NCBI GenBank assembly: GCA_963575745.1
Contig: CAUYUJ010017660.1
Coordinates: 503,501-567,500, forward strand
Length of the DNA: 64,000 nucleotides
From: Prorocentrum cordatum
Taxonomy: Eukaryota > Sar > Dinophyceae > Prorocentrales > Prorocentraceae
Direction: 5' to 3'
A model generated the notes under the pieces. That model saw nothing but the letters and a program-made list of their open reading frames with translations. It had not been told where the DNA came from and made no database searches. The stretch's first letter is position 1. Every line of letters starts with the position of its first letter. Positions 53,014 through 63,775 of this stretch are shown piece after piece. The position numbers were made by a program, and so were the translations under genes.

Positions 53014-56000
53014 ATGGCACTCCTCATACGGTTACCTGACGACTTCGAGCCAGATGAACGCAGATCCACGCGTTCACGGAAGATGGTACAACTTCCGCAA
53101 ACAACGATGGCGTGGCACTACACAGACAGCGATGTGTCCAGGGGCCTCAAGGCCAGGAGAGACAGAATGTTGTTCGGCGTGGTCCACCTTACATCATGCA
53201 ATCCCCTGGAATCCCTTCAGCCACACCACAGACGCCAGGCCGACATGTGGCGTGCATCTGCCAAATACATCGCGATGGATGGGAAGTACTGTTCTTGGCA
53301 CGTCGCGTCTTTCAGACCAATCCGAGAACCGCTTCGGCTGGATGCTGCTGATTTCCTTGGTATCGCTGGCATGTGTAACAGGTTGTCTCAAGATGGGTGG
53401 CAACGTATTCGTGAGACGCTGGTTGGTGGCGCACCGCTCAAGGACATCGTGGGCAGAACGCCCGTGCTGATGCAGGTGGCGATCGGGATCGCGGCGATGC
53501 TCCAGGCAGAGGAGGTGTCTCATTTGGTGACGCCGTGCTCATTCATGAAGTACGCCGCCCCGGGGCCAGCGGACCAGCCAGGCGAGGGCGACGGCCGAGG
53601 AGAAGCGATGGATCTCGCGCCCATTCCAGCTCCGCCACCACCGCCGCCTGCGTCCACAGGATTGCAGAGTTGGTACCAGCGAGGGAGGTCATGGCGCGGC
53701 ACATTCGGCAAGAAGCCGAGGAACAACGCCATGGAGATCAATGTGGCACTCGCTGCCATGAAGTTGTCAAGCTGCAACTCCCTCCAAGAAGTTACAGCAA
53801 CGGTCGCGCGGATAATCTGTCCAGAAAAAGACATATCTGCATTGTCTTTTCCCACTCATGCCCAGATCCGAGAGCACATCATTAAGCTGGACCTTCTGCG
53901 CGCGCTGAGGCGTCGCGAGATCTACTCGCAGCCGCGCACCAGGAGGGCAACTTATTACGCGCCCGATTCCGGTCCGCAGGGCAACTGGGATTTCCTGCAC
54001 TGCGTGGAAGAAAGCATATCGCGGCCGCATCCTCTTCAGCTCAGCTACGTGGATGGCGTGCTGGATCCATTCGGCGGTTTCACTTGGGAGCGCCGTTCGT
54101 TGCCAGCAATGAGTTTGGCCAGAGGGGAGACCACGACATTCGCGAAGCAGAGTAGACTCTTGCAGTGCGCCTACTTGGAGGCATCGGAGGTTCACAGTGC
54201 CACCTTCAGAGCCAATTGCAAAGGTTACTTGAGCGACCAGGGTGGGCCCGAAAGGTCTCTTCGCTCGACTTTAGTCTGTAATGCTGAGGATCTTCGGCAG
54301 TTGCTGGCAGACTTGAGGAGTGGAGCGAAGCGGTCCGACGACGCAGATGTTCAGAAAACGGCGTTGTTCTATGCCTCGCTTGACCAAGTGGACCCCTTGC
54401 ACTACATGAACAATGCCATCGAGGAAGTGCTCGCGAACCTGCCAGAGTGGAAGCGGTACTCAGACCAACTCAAGGCCGTGTCTAAGCTCGTGGCCGAGAG
54501 AAGTTACAAAGACCGCTACATAGCAAAGTGCATGACTGACTCCGAACCCTGGGAGAGGCGAGCGGTGCGCATGTGTAATTCCAAGCACGTCGATTTCAAA
54601 TGGGAGCACGCCGAGGAGGTCACCCGAAATGCTGTAATGGTTTTTTCCTGGTACCAAGAAATACTTCAACGCAGATGTGTTCGGTGACGACACCAACCTG
54701 GCCAGCTCCACCAACGAGGCTATCAATGACGATTTCTTTGAACCCTTTACAAACTTTGTGTATATGTTCACGTACAGCGTCGGCTTGGAGATCAGCTATT
54801 TGGAAGGCAGCATCAAAATTGGCATTGAGAACCACCCGGCCACAGAGGCCTCCCGCAAGCGAAAGCGAGAGCTGCATAAAGAACAATGCCCGTGGAAAGG
54901 GAAGCACTTGACAGATTTGGCCTTTGGCTGGATGGCCCGAGCTGCGGGGCGAGTCCAGTCTGCGTCGTCTGTTCGTTACCAGGAGGCGCTTCTGTTTGCA
55001 TCGGCACCTGCTGCGGGGCGCGTTCTGGAGATAGAGCACTTGTGCAAAGACGCGCGGGGTCGCATGGTCTCGCAGAAGGCGCAATATGCCACGCGGATTC
55101 CCCACTTAATAGCGGGGGCATTCGGTCAGTAGTTTGGTTATCCTTTGTCCGTGGCAAAAGAATCTGTTCGGCGTGGGTTCGAAGGAGTACGATGCAATCG
55201 ATGATAAGAGTTTGTTGCCGCGCACAGCCCGAGAGATATGGGCAGACGTCGGCTGCTTCACAGCAGCTTCACAGCTTTGGCTTTGGAAACCAAGCGTCGC
55301 CTCTACATGAGTTCGTGGACGCGTTCGTCATGGTGCAGGAGTACGCGTTCGGCCCCAGCGTCGGCAGATTCATGGAGTCCCAGCACAAGCTCATGAAACA
55401 TTCAATATTGCGTGGGCTTCGCTTCCTCCACCCAGCAATGGCAGCAGTCCGACAGCGTTCAGCCCAGCTCGTGGACATGGTGGAGTCGGAGGAGGGATTC
55501 GATTGGCTGGTCATGCACTGGAGCAGCCGCAAAATATATCGCGACTTATTGAGCTGGCAACTGAGCGGGCCGCTGGTGGACAACATGCCGTTGCGAGATC
55601 GCCTCGCCCGCATATATGGCTACGACATGCACGCGCGCGACCGGGACTTTGTAGAGAGCGCCAAGGTAGGTGAGAAGGTTAGAGCACTGGAGGACAAGTT
55701 GCAACCTCTTGAGGACTTCGAGCTGTCGCCTGCCATGAGGCTTGCGATTGAATTTATCAGGGGGCGCCTCTGCATTGACACTGTGTACAGCTTGCCCAAT
55801 GATATGTTCAACCTCGGAGCGCTGCCGCTTGAGGACTTGGGCGAGGAACTACCATTGCAATATGCAGGCATCATGGACTGCTTGGTTCGCCAGGGCGCGC
55901 CGCTACCAGGCGTGGAAGGGTCAACGTTCTTCGAGGTTGTGGAGATCCGCCCTGGGAGGCAAGTCCAAGTTCGCCAGCTACACGTACAGAAAACCCGCAC

Positions 56001-57433
56001 CCATATCAAAGTCAAAAAGTTGCATTGTGTTCCGCATCCTTCGATGCCTGGCATGGGATTGCTCGAGCCCTCTGCTCCTGGGTTGCAATGCGTGTCACTA
56101 GACCTCTTGGCCTGGCGCACTGATGATTTGTTGAAGAACTTATTCGCCACGTGGTGCAAATGGGCCACAGCGGAGCGGACCGCCACCAGGGCGCCGCGCA
56201 ATGGAGCCGTTGGCACTACCTGTCCCAGATGCCCCGGCTGCCCCGCTTGCTTTGCCAGCGCCGCCAGCTGGCCCAGCAGAGGCAGCGCTTGCCGTACTTC
56301 CAGAACCACGTGCCGATGTTGTACCCTATGGTGATGGCAGTGGCGACGTTGTCAAAATTCGACTTGTCGGTTGCGCTCCTGCTGGGCATCGCGTTCACCA
56401 GCTCATCGGAGAACTTCTGAAACACAAAGCCTTTGCAGAACTGGGGGCATTTGTTAGGCCAACGACGTTGGACAACTTCAATGCTGCGGCCGCAGGCGAA
56501 CTGAGTCGCCTTGGGTGTTTGCAATCACACGTTGACGAGTTCGGCGAGACAGGTTCGGCACTGCGCCTGGCCTGCGTGAGGTCCGATCTCACAGCCATCT
56601 GTTGCGATCCCCGTCTGCAGCTGGATATCGCCGTCAATGTCCCAGCCAAGGGCGCTGGAAAGTTGGAGTTGGCTCAGTGGCTCATGCAGAATGGCTGGGA
56701 ACGAAAGGACGACGTCGGGCCTTTTGCATTGAAAGGCGGCCCCAGAGCTTTGCGGGATGCGATTCTGATCCGACCCCGATCGCAGCTTCTGTGTATGATC
56801 CATTGCGAAGAGCTTTTCAAAAAGCCTGGCGACCTCCAGAAAATTTGGAATTGGGGGCCCGATGAGTATTATCTGACTCTCCTCTCCCTTGGTGACCTCA
56901 GTCCTATCGCTCGCCTGACCGATGAGGACGTAATGGATTTCACCAATGCTGACTTCAAGGCAATCCGACGAGGGATGCCTCCCCCTGATTGGGCAGCGAT
57001 CGAGGACGAGGGCCCCGGGGGCTCAGAGGAATACCCAATTGCCATTGGGGATGGTGAGCCAGAGGCCGCGGGTGACGGCCCGCCAGAGCCGCCGCTTCCA
57101 CATCCCGCGCCTTTGCCGATCCATGCGGGCCCGCCACTTCGACCGCCGATTGACGCTGAGTTTGCGGGCCGCGAGCCCATGCGAGTCTACTTTGATAATT
57201 ACAGTCACCAGAGTGGGCAGCTTCGTCTCTTCACGCATTGCCCACATCACGATCGGTGTAGGCTGTATGTGTTTGCCAAAGACTACCCCACAACGAACAG
57301 AGCCGCATCGTTGTTGTTCGCGTGGAGGTCTCTGGGCAATCTCTTCCCTGAGAGGAGTCAGGGGCCCGAGCACGTGCGCGAGATACCAGACTCGATCTTG
57401 GTTGGCGCGATGGAACGGGCGAGGTTTGGCTGA
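53014..57433 (+). pseudogene. Large unrecognised protein, frameshifted, possibly transposon-derived
   Basis: Four long frames follow each other on the same strand: 53014-54687 (557 residues, starting MALLIRLPDDFEPDERR), about 54650-55132 (FGDDTNLASSTNEAINDD), about 55140-56240 (partly NLFGVGSKEYDAIDDKS, then GRFMESQHKLMKHSI and HPAMAAVRQRS) and about 56300-57433. They look like one protein of roughly 1,450 residues broken near 54650, 55135, 55300 and 56250. Features seen: a Pro run (PPPPPPAS) after 53630, DPLHYMNNAIEEVL near 54391, and a C-terminal Cys/His patch HQSGQLRLFTHCPHHDRC near 57211. The HxxMKH and DPLHYMNN segments recall transposase cores, but I cannot name a family. Unspliced introns are an alternative to frameshifts, though no splice pairs restore the frame obviously. 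Confidence 0.45.
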
Positions 57434-58106
57434 ACATGCGTTGGCTTGTTATTCCACGCACCCCGTCGTGTCTCCTAGCTCAGAGATTCCTGCTGCCTGA
57501 AAAGAACAAAACAAACGTGCTGACACTCATTTGAACAGTCTTGCATATTCGTCCACGCTTGTGCATCATTGACCCACAATTGATTGGTATGTTGGGCACG
57601 TCTCGCAATCTCTATCTCTCTATCTCTCTCTTGTTGACATGGGACATGTGATTTTGTCATACTCGCGCTTCGCGTCGTCCATCATGTCCCCATGGGCTCC
57701 GATGCAACAGAAAGCGCCCTACATACCATCAGACGCGGCAGCGAGAGGTCACGCCGCTCGCGCGAATCCAAAGCAGATGACACGCCCCTCACCCCACGCC
57801 TCGACAGTCATTGCAAGCGAAAAGACCAGAGGGATGCGAGCGCCCCACCTTCTGGCCGATTGAGCTCATTGTTCTATCAAGGATTATCTTCTAACAGCGA
57901 TGTGTCGATCCATCTGTGAGGTTCACGCCATGATCCCTGCCGTGCCAGCGTCAGCTTGGGTTTCTTGGCGCCGCAATGGCCCGAGGGCTTGTAGCATGGG
58001 CACCTTAGAAACTTTACTTGGGTACCGCGGGGTAAAGGCCACGAGACAAACAAGAACAACATTCATGCCACAATTGCGGTCCATGAGGGGAGCAGTGTGC
58101 GGCAGC
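57434..58106. other. Intergenic, no gene seen
   Basis: Moderate-GC sequence with TCTATCTCTCTATC near 57612. No domain or RNA gene recognised. Confidence 0.45.
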
Positions 58107-58460
58107 ATTGGGAGCTCCCTTGGAATTCGGAGGTGCTTTCCGGAAAAAAAACAGTTCCGAATTCCTGGGGATCGTCTGGGGGGTGGCCAACCCTGGAGCG
58201 GATCCTGGAACGGATGAAGATGATGATGGTGATGATGATATTGATGATGATGATACGGATGAGGATCCTGGTCTTGGGCGGATCTGGGGTTCCCTTGGAA
58301 TTCGGAGGTGTGTTCTGAAAAGCACATTCAAATTTCTAGGGATCGTCTGGGGGGTGGCCGATCCTGCAGCGGATCCTGGAGCGGATGAAGATGATGATGG
58401 TGATGATGATGATACTGATGATGATGATGAGGATCCTGGTCTGGAGCGGATCTGGGGCTC
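58107..58460. repeat. Two tandem copies of a 175-bp unit
   Basis: TCCCTTGGAATTCGGAGGTG begins at 58116 and at 58291. Each copy continues through GGGATCGTCTGGGGGGTGGC and GGAGCGGATGAAGATGATGA to GATCCTGGTCT and GGCGGATCTGGGG. The units carry internal GAT triplet runs of different length. Confidence 0.9.
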
Positions 58461-58462
58461 CG

Positions 58463-58690
58463 CACCTGTCCCGCACCTGTCCCGCACCTGTCCCGCACTT
58501 GTCCCGCACCTGTCCGGCACCTGTCCCGCACCTGTCCCGCACCTGTCCCGCACCTGTCCCGCACCTGTTCCGCACCTGTCCCGCACCTGTCCCGCACCTG
58601 TCCCGCACCTGTCCCGCACCTGTCCCGCGCCTGTCCCGCACCTGTCCCGCACCTGTCCCGCACCTGTCCCGCACCTGTCCTGCCCTTGTC
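58463..58690. repeat. CACCTGTCCCG 11-mer minisatellite
   Basis: About twenty near-perfect 11-base units, with a few changes (CACTTGTCCCG, CACCTGTCCGG, CGCCTGTCCCG). Three units equal 33 bases, so every frame is an 11-residue repeat; these frames are artefacts. Each unit contains CACCTG. Confidence 0.95.
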
Positions 58691-58739
58691 CTGCCATTGT
58701 CTTGCCCTCGTCCCGCTCGTGCCTGCTGCTTTTCTGTCG

Positions 58740-58760
58740 TCCGTAGCCATTGGGGCCCAG
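58740..58760 (+). other. Decayed spliced-leader relict before methyltransferase gene
   Basis: TCCGTAGCCATT is an exact match to the first twelve bases of the dinoflagellate spliced leader; the following GGGGCCCAG resembles its TTGGCTCAAG end with changes and one missing base. It lies 44 bases before the methyltransferase ATG on the same strand, as expected for the start of a retroposed mRNA. Confidence 0.6.
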
Positions 58761-58804
58761 TTTGACGGGCGCAGTTCAATCTGAAGCCCAATTCCCTCGA
58801 CCAC

Positions 58805-60076
58805 ATGGTCGATTTGCAGCGACAAGCGTTTCGGCATATATTTGCACCACTCAGGCATGTATTGAAGCGACCGCTGTTGGTCGCAGAGCCGTTCTGCGGT
58901 CTTCGCTCTGCCAGGGAGTTGTTTATTCAGGCGGACGTGGAAGTGTCCAGCGTGAATGTCTATGAGATTGACGATCGGTACCAGAAGTACTATGATTCAC
59001 TGGGCTGCGACCAAAGCGGCATGCACTTGGGCACGAATCACGGCACTGTGCTCAAGGTGCCCATGGAAGATCTCGTCGATTGCGACGTCGTGGTGGGCGG
59101 GGCCCCTTGTGAACCATGGGCCAGCAACGGTGCCCGCCTGGGGATGCTCGATCCGAGTGCAGACTGTTTCTTATCGCTGATAGATTGGGTTGTCCATCTC
59201 GCATCCAGAGGCCGTTTGTTCATGTTCCTCCTAGAGAACACCCCTAACCTCATGCTGAGTTCGTCTGACCTGATCGAAGGCAGCTGGCTTGAGAATGCCC
59301 TTGAAGAGTTGCGCCTTAAGATCTCATTCTTCGTCATTGATTATGTATTGGTCAACCTTGATGCTTATCTTCCACATAAACGAACGAGACTGTGGATCCG
59401 CGGCCAACGCCTTGACGCGGTGTGGAACCTAACGTTGCCGCCCGTATGGGTACCTGAGGTCAAGGTGCCGTTAAGGTGCACACTGGACTTCTGATTGCCG
59501 AACACGGCGGTGGAATCCCTCACGCCCTTGCGCCAGACGAAACTCCAGATGTACTTGGGTAAGATCGACCATCTGATGGCTGGCGGTTGCATGGCCAACC
59601 ACGAGTTCGCAGTATTCGAGATCGACAGGCATCCTGAACAAACGTACGGAGAGATCCTTGATTTCGATTGCGTGCCATCTATTCGTTGTAAGGGGCCTGA
59701 CTTTTTCGTTCTGAGCTTGCATGATCGGGACGCGCCGCCAGCGCCCCGGCTGCGTCACCGCCTGCTGCACGACAAAGAGCGCTTTGCTTTGCAAGGGCAC
59801 CCTGCTTCAGCGAATGACCACTGCGGGACTAAGACCTTCGCCAAATATGCATCAGGCAATGCCTTCGCAGTGCCGATGGTGGCTGGCGCTGGAGGCTTCA
59901 TGCTTCAACGCGCGGCCTTCTCTTGCCCGCCCAAGCTTGCGAATGGCATCGCGCTGGCTCCAAGTGAGATGGACTCTCTGGCATCCCAGCTTAGGCTTAT
60001 GCAGACGCGCCAGGATCTCTTCAGAAGAATGGAGCCCTCCGCTAGCAGGGGGGAATTTAACTCTTTCATTTCTTGA
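58805..60076 (+). pseudogene. C5-cytosine DNA methyltransferase with one in-frame TGA
   Basis: ATG 58805 opens a frame that stops at TGA 59492-59494 and continues in the same frame to 60076 (424 codons in all, counting both stops). Before the stop: motif I LLVAEPFCGLRSAR (residues 24-37), motif II VYEID (52-56), motif IV VVGGAPCEPWASNG with catalytic Cys102, motif VI LLENTPNLM (Glu144-Asn145) and motif VIII LPHKRTRLWIRG (from 189). After it: motif IX-like KERFALQGHPAS near 59776 and motif X KYASGNAFAVPMV near 59842. The order and spacing fit a complete enzyme that adds a methyl group to C5 of cytosine in DNA. There is no intron, and a decayed spliced leader sits upstream, so the gene looks retroposed. 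The TGA may be a recent nonsense mutation; readthrough or a sequencing error are alternatives. Confidence 0.8.
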
Positions 60077-60172
60077 GCTGGTAACTTCACATTCGAGTAG
60101 GGCCAATATGGGGGCGACACATATCGGTAGAGACGCACGCCTTGCGAAGAAAACTACCACTGAGAGAACATT

Positions 60173-60248
60173 GGTTGAGCCAAGATGGCGCCGTGCTTGA
60201 CATGCGTGAGCCAACATGGCGACTGTCGTGAGCCAACATGGCGACCGA
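60173..60248 (-). repeat. Three antisense spliced-leader-like 22-mers
   Basis: Read on the minus strand, 60248-60227 and 60226-60205 are directly adjacent 22-mers that match the spliced leader at about 18 and 17 of 22 positions (shared core GCCATGTTGGCTCA). 60194-60173 matches about 16 of 22 (GCCATCTTGGCTCAA). Adjacent leader copies are what repeated trans-splicing and retroposition would leave. No minus-strand gene was recognised downstream of them, so chance or local duplication cannot be excluded. Confidence 0.45.
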
Positions 60249-61086
60249 TTCAGGGGGGGGCATCTAGCAGTCAGGGGTGAAGGGGGCACGTTTGAGATAT
60301 TTGAGTTCACATGGTGAGGGCGATGCGATGTCTAGAAACCTTGTGGAGGCACTCTATGGGTTCCCTTGTGTGGACAAACGCCCAAAGGAGCGAAAAGTGC
60401 CTGGAGTTCCTTCGTCGGACTATGTGGAGGAAGCTACGTGGAGTAGCCTGAATGGTACATGCTGGATCACTCTTGGGAATTAGTGTTTTGGGGCCTCTTC
60501 GGGTTTCCGTCCGCCCGACGCCTCCGCAAAGAAAACGACCGCGCATTCTCTGTCACACATCCAGCCAACGTTTACATGCCCCCGCCCAAACCCTTCGTCA
60601 TGTCATCGCCAAATCGGGGGCGCGCTAGTCAAGAGAAACGCCTTCTTCCTTCTGGGGCCCGCCACGCTCTGAACCCTCCCGCGAGCGAGCGTCAATATTG
60701 TCTTAAATTCTGACGCTCGACTTTTGCGGGGGGGTGTCTGTAGAATCGCCTCAGTGGGCAAGAGCTGCTTTGGGGCCACCTTGGGTTCTCTCATGAGTCA
60801 GGGGGGTGAGGAGCAGGAGGAGAAGAGATCAGGAGCAGGAGGAGGAGGAGGGGGAGGAGGAAAGAAGAGGCGCATATGTACGGACAGAGGGTTCGATTGA
60901 CTTGATTGAGTATTTTGAGGCTGACAGTCTGTCCACGCGCCCCTTGATTTCCAAGAGCCCGAAGTCCCATCGAGGCCGCTTTCCTCCGCAGCCAATTCGG
61001 TTCGAAATCGATAGAGAGAGATAGCGACCTCAACTTCGACCTGAGCAAGAGAGCTCATACCGAATCGTTTGCAGACCTTAGCTTCG
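60249..61086. other. Intergenic with GGA tract
   Basis: No gene recognised. A GAGGAGG-rich tract lies at about 60806-60866. The part after 60990 is probably the 5' leader of the next gene. Confidence 0.5.
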
Positions 61087-63348
61087 ATGGCGGAGCCGAG
61101 CGCTGCAGTCGAGGGCGCGCTCTGCCCGCCGTCTGCCAAGAAGCCCGAGCGCACGAAGGCGGCAGTTGAGGAGATGGCTTCCCCCGGGCACAGCAGCGGT
61201 GGCTTGCTGTGCCAGAAGTGCAGGGATCCCACTACGATGTCCGACAGTTACGGTGCAGGATCAAAGAACCCGTTGTTGAGGATCTGCACGGCTTGCTCTT
61301 CCACCGACAGAGGGTTGAATCGCCAGGCGTCGGAAGCAACGAACGCCAAGCGCAAGCGCCCCCTGACCGAGAGCGAGCTGGCCGCCTCGAAGGAAGCCAA
61401 GCAAATCAAGAACGACCTCAAGGCAATGTCCCTGGACGACAGAGCGGCCTGGTACAGGAATGAGAAGCGGACGCGGGCGCAGCAGGACGCTTCCGATCGG
61501 CGCAGGTTCTCCGATCCGAAGGCGTTCAACGAGCAGGCTGATACCAGCGGGAAGCTCGTGGATGAGGTCGACGACTACATCACCTTCGACGCGTGGTGCG
61601 ACACACAGCTTCCCCGAGATAAGGACTTGACGTTCCAGGATGCCACGACGAAGTGGAAGGAGGAACTTCAGAAACTTGGTGCGCTGGTGATGGAAGCCCG
61701 GGGGCAGCAGCTGCTTGGTGTCTTCGGTGGCGCTCAGTCGAAGCTTCGCAAGGGTACCGAGCTCAGGACAGGCACGAAGCATAACGCCGCCATTGGGGAT
61801 GCCTCTGACATCAAGTTTTACACCGACCACGCAGACAACCTACATGCCAAATTCGACCGAGCTCTTGAGCAAGCACCGTCTGCTTCGTCTGCCTCCTCGG
61901 CCCCCAAGGCCACCGTCGACGAGGGATACATCGTATATTCGAAGGACGTCGGCGTCAAGAGCTCGGCGGTCACCAACTCCATCCTCAAGGAACTCGAGAA
62001 GAAGAAGGACGCGGAGAGGGCGCAGGCGATGCATATTCTCGAGATGGCAGCTGCGTCTGAGGCCAAGAAGCAGGACGTTCAGGATGCGTTGGTTGAGGTT
62101 GGCAACGCGTCGAAGAGCGCAGCGGTCGAGCAGATCGCTCTCATGGCTCACATCCAGAGGAACCACGCAATGATGAAAGGCATAGTCCACAGGCTCAAGG
62201 TCATGATCGGGGCCACGTCTGAAGTCGTCTCGCCCCTCGGTGAGCAAGGGGGGCAATTCGCAGAAGAAGCACGCGTGAAACGTGAGGCCGCGGATGGAGC
62301 GGCTGTCCCAGCTGAGCGGCACATCGCTCAGACCGTCAAGGCTTGGACAGAATGCCAGAAGGATGCTCGCACGGGCCAGGAGTACTTCGACTACCAGTCC
62401 ACTGTCTCCAACGCGGCGAAGTTGTTCGCCGTGACGTCCTGCGATGTGTCGGCGAATTTGAAAAGAGGTGCTTTGGCACGCAAGGAGTGGAAGGACTTGG
62501 CTAAGAAGAGCATCACGAAGAAAGAGAAAGAAGACGCTCATATTCCACAAGAGAATGTTCCGACTGAGGTTTCCAAACCTGCTTTGGGCTCGTTGAAGGA
62601 GAATCTAATCGGCCACCTTAGCGCGAGTGGTGGTGATCCAGTCGGGGCCGCCAGTGTCAACGTCAAGTGGTCGCTCCCTAGCGGCGTCGTGGGCGGGCTG
62701 GCCGATGCTATCCAGCGCGTGGAATATTTCCAGATGCAGTAGGAGTGGGTGCAGAACGTCATGAAGGAGCAGCGGGTGACGTTCAGCGCTTCCGTGATCG
62801 TCAAGCCGCTGGTGTTGAAGTCGATCTGCTCTAAGCTGATGAAGGCCCCGCGCGAGATCACGCTCGCGGAGGTCTCAGAGGCAGGTCTCGCGAAGGACAT
62901 GCTGTCTCCTCAGTTCTACCAGATGAGCAGCAATGCTTGCCATATCCTCCCGAACACCGAGTTTGGAACCATCAATGCGAAGCTGGCCGTGGAGGGCACC
63001 GAGCGCATATTCGGCGTGAGTTTAGATGCCATCGAGTCGGCCGCCACGGCCATCGATAAGATGAAAAAGTTGGGCAAGCTTACGGTCGACGAGTTCATTG
63101 AACTGGTCAAGGCCCATGGTTTCTACCACCGCCTGGAGCCCAAGACGTGCGTCGTCGTTCCAGCGGGCTCCGCAGGCGCGCACGGCATCCGCTGGCAAGT
63201 GTTGGGGCCGAAGTTGAGGCGCAAAGAGGCGCTCGACTACCTTTCTTCTCTCAGTGATGATGATCCGCTGGCGAAGCACAATGCGGCGATGCGCGAGCAC
63301 ATCGGTAAGTTGGAGGCCGAGGACGTGCAATGCGGGAGCCGCTCGTGA
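61087..63348 (+). CDS. Unrecognised dinoflagellate protein, interrupted by one TAG
   Basis: From ATG 61087 the frame runs to TAG 62740-62742 (551 residues) and continues without shift to 63348, adding about 200 residues of equally ordinary composition. Near the N-terminus LLCQKCRDP and ICTACSSTD form a C-x2-C/C-x2-C pair that could bind zinc. The rest is Lys/Glu/Ala-rich and helical, with possible coiled coil around residues 290-380 (ILKELEKKKDAERAQAMHIL). No signal peptide or membrane segment. Codon use is consistent with a real gene. The TAG may be a nonsense mutation, or the true end with a decayed tail. I do not recognise the family. Confidence 0.55.
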
Positions 63349-63374
63349 GCTCACGCGCCCCGGGCGCCAGTTGC

Positions 63375-63775
63375 GAGAGGACGGAGTAGAAGGAGGAGGA
63401 GGAGGAGAAGGAGGGGGAGGGGGAGGATGAGCATGGAGGATGGTGGACGGAGGACGGAGGACGATGGACGGAGGACGAGGAGGAGGAGGAGGAGGGGAGG
63501 AGGAGGGGGGGAAGGAGGAACAGGAGGCGGAGGCAGAGGAGGATGGCTGCGCCTCCTTCTCCTCCTCCTCCACCTGCTCCTCCTCCTCCTCTTCCTCCTC
63601 CTCCCCTCCTCCTCCTCCTCCTCCTCCCCTCCTCTTCTCCTCCTCCTCCTCTCCCTCTCCACCCTCTTCCTCCTCCTCCTCGTCCTCCTCCTCCTCATCC
63701 TCCTCCTCCCCCTCCCCTCCTCCTCCTCCTCCTCGCCCCCCTCCTCCTTCTCCTCCTCGTCCTCCTCCTCCTACT
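63375..63775. repeat. GGA then CCT microsatellites, head to head
   Basis: Purine-rich GGA/GGACGA units to about 63540 followed by CCT/CTC units to about 63775, giving a large imperfect inverted repeat. Long Arg/Glu/Gly and Leu/Ser/Pro frames here are artefacts. Sequence from 63776 to 64000 shows no gene. Confidence 0.9.

Noticed and set aside
58463-58690. Repeat protein with an 11-residue period (on either strand)
   Set aside because: The 11-base DNA unit forces an 11-residue period in every frame; there is no flanking coding signal.
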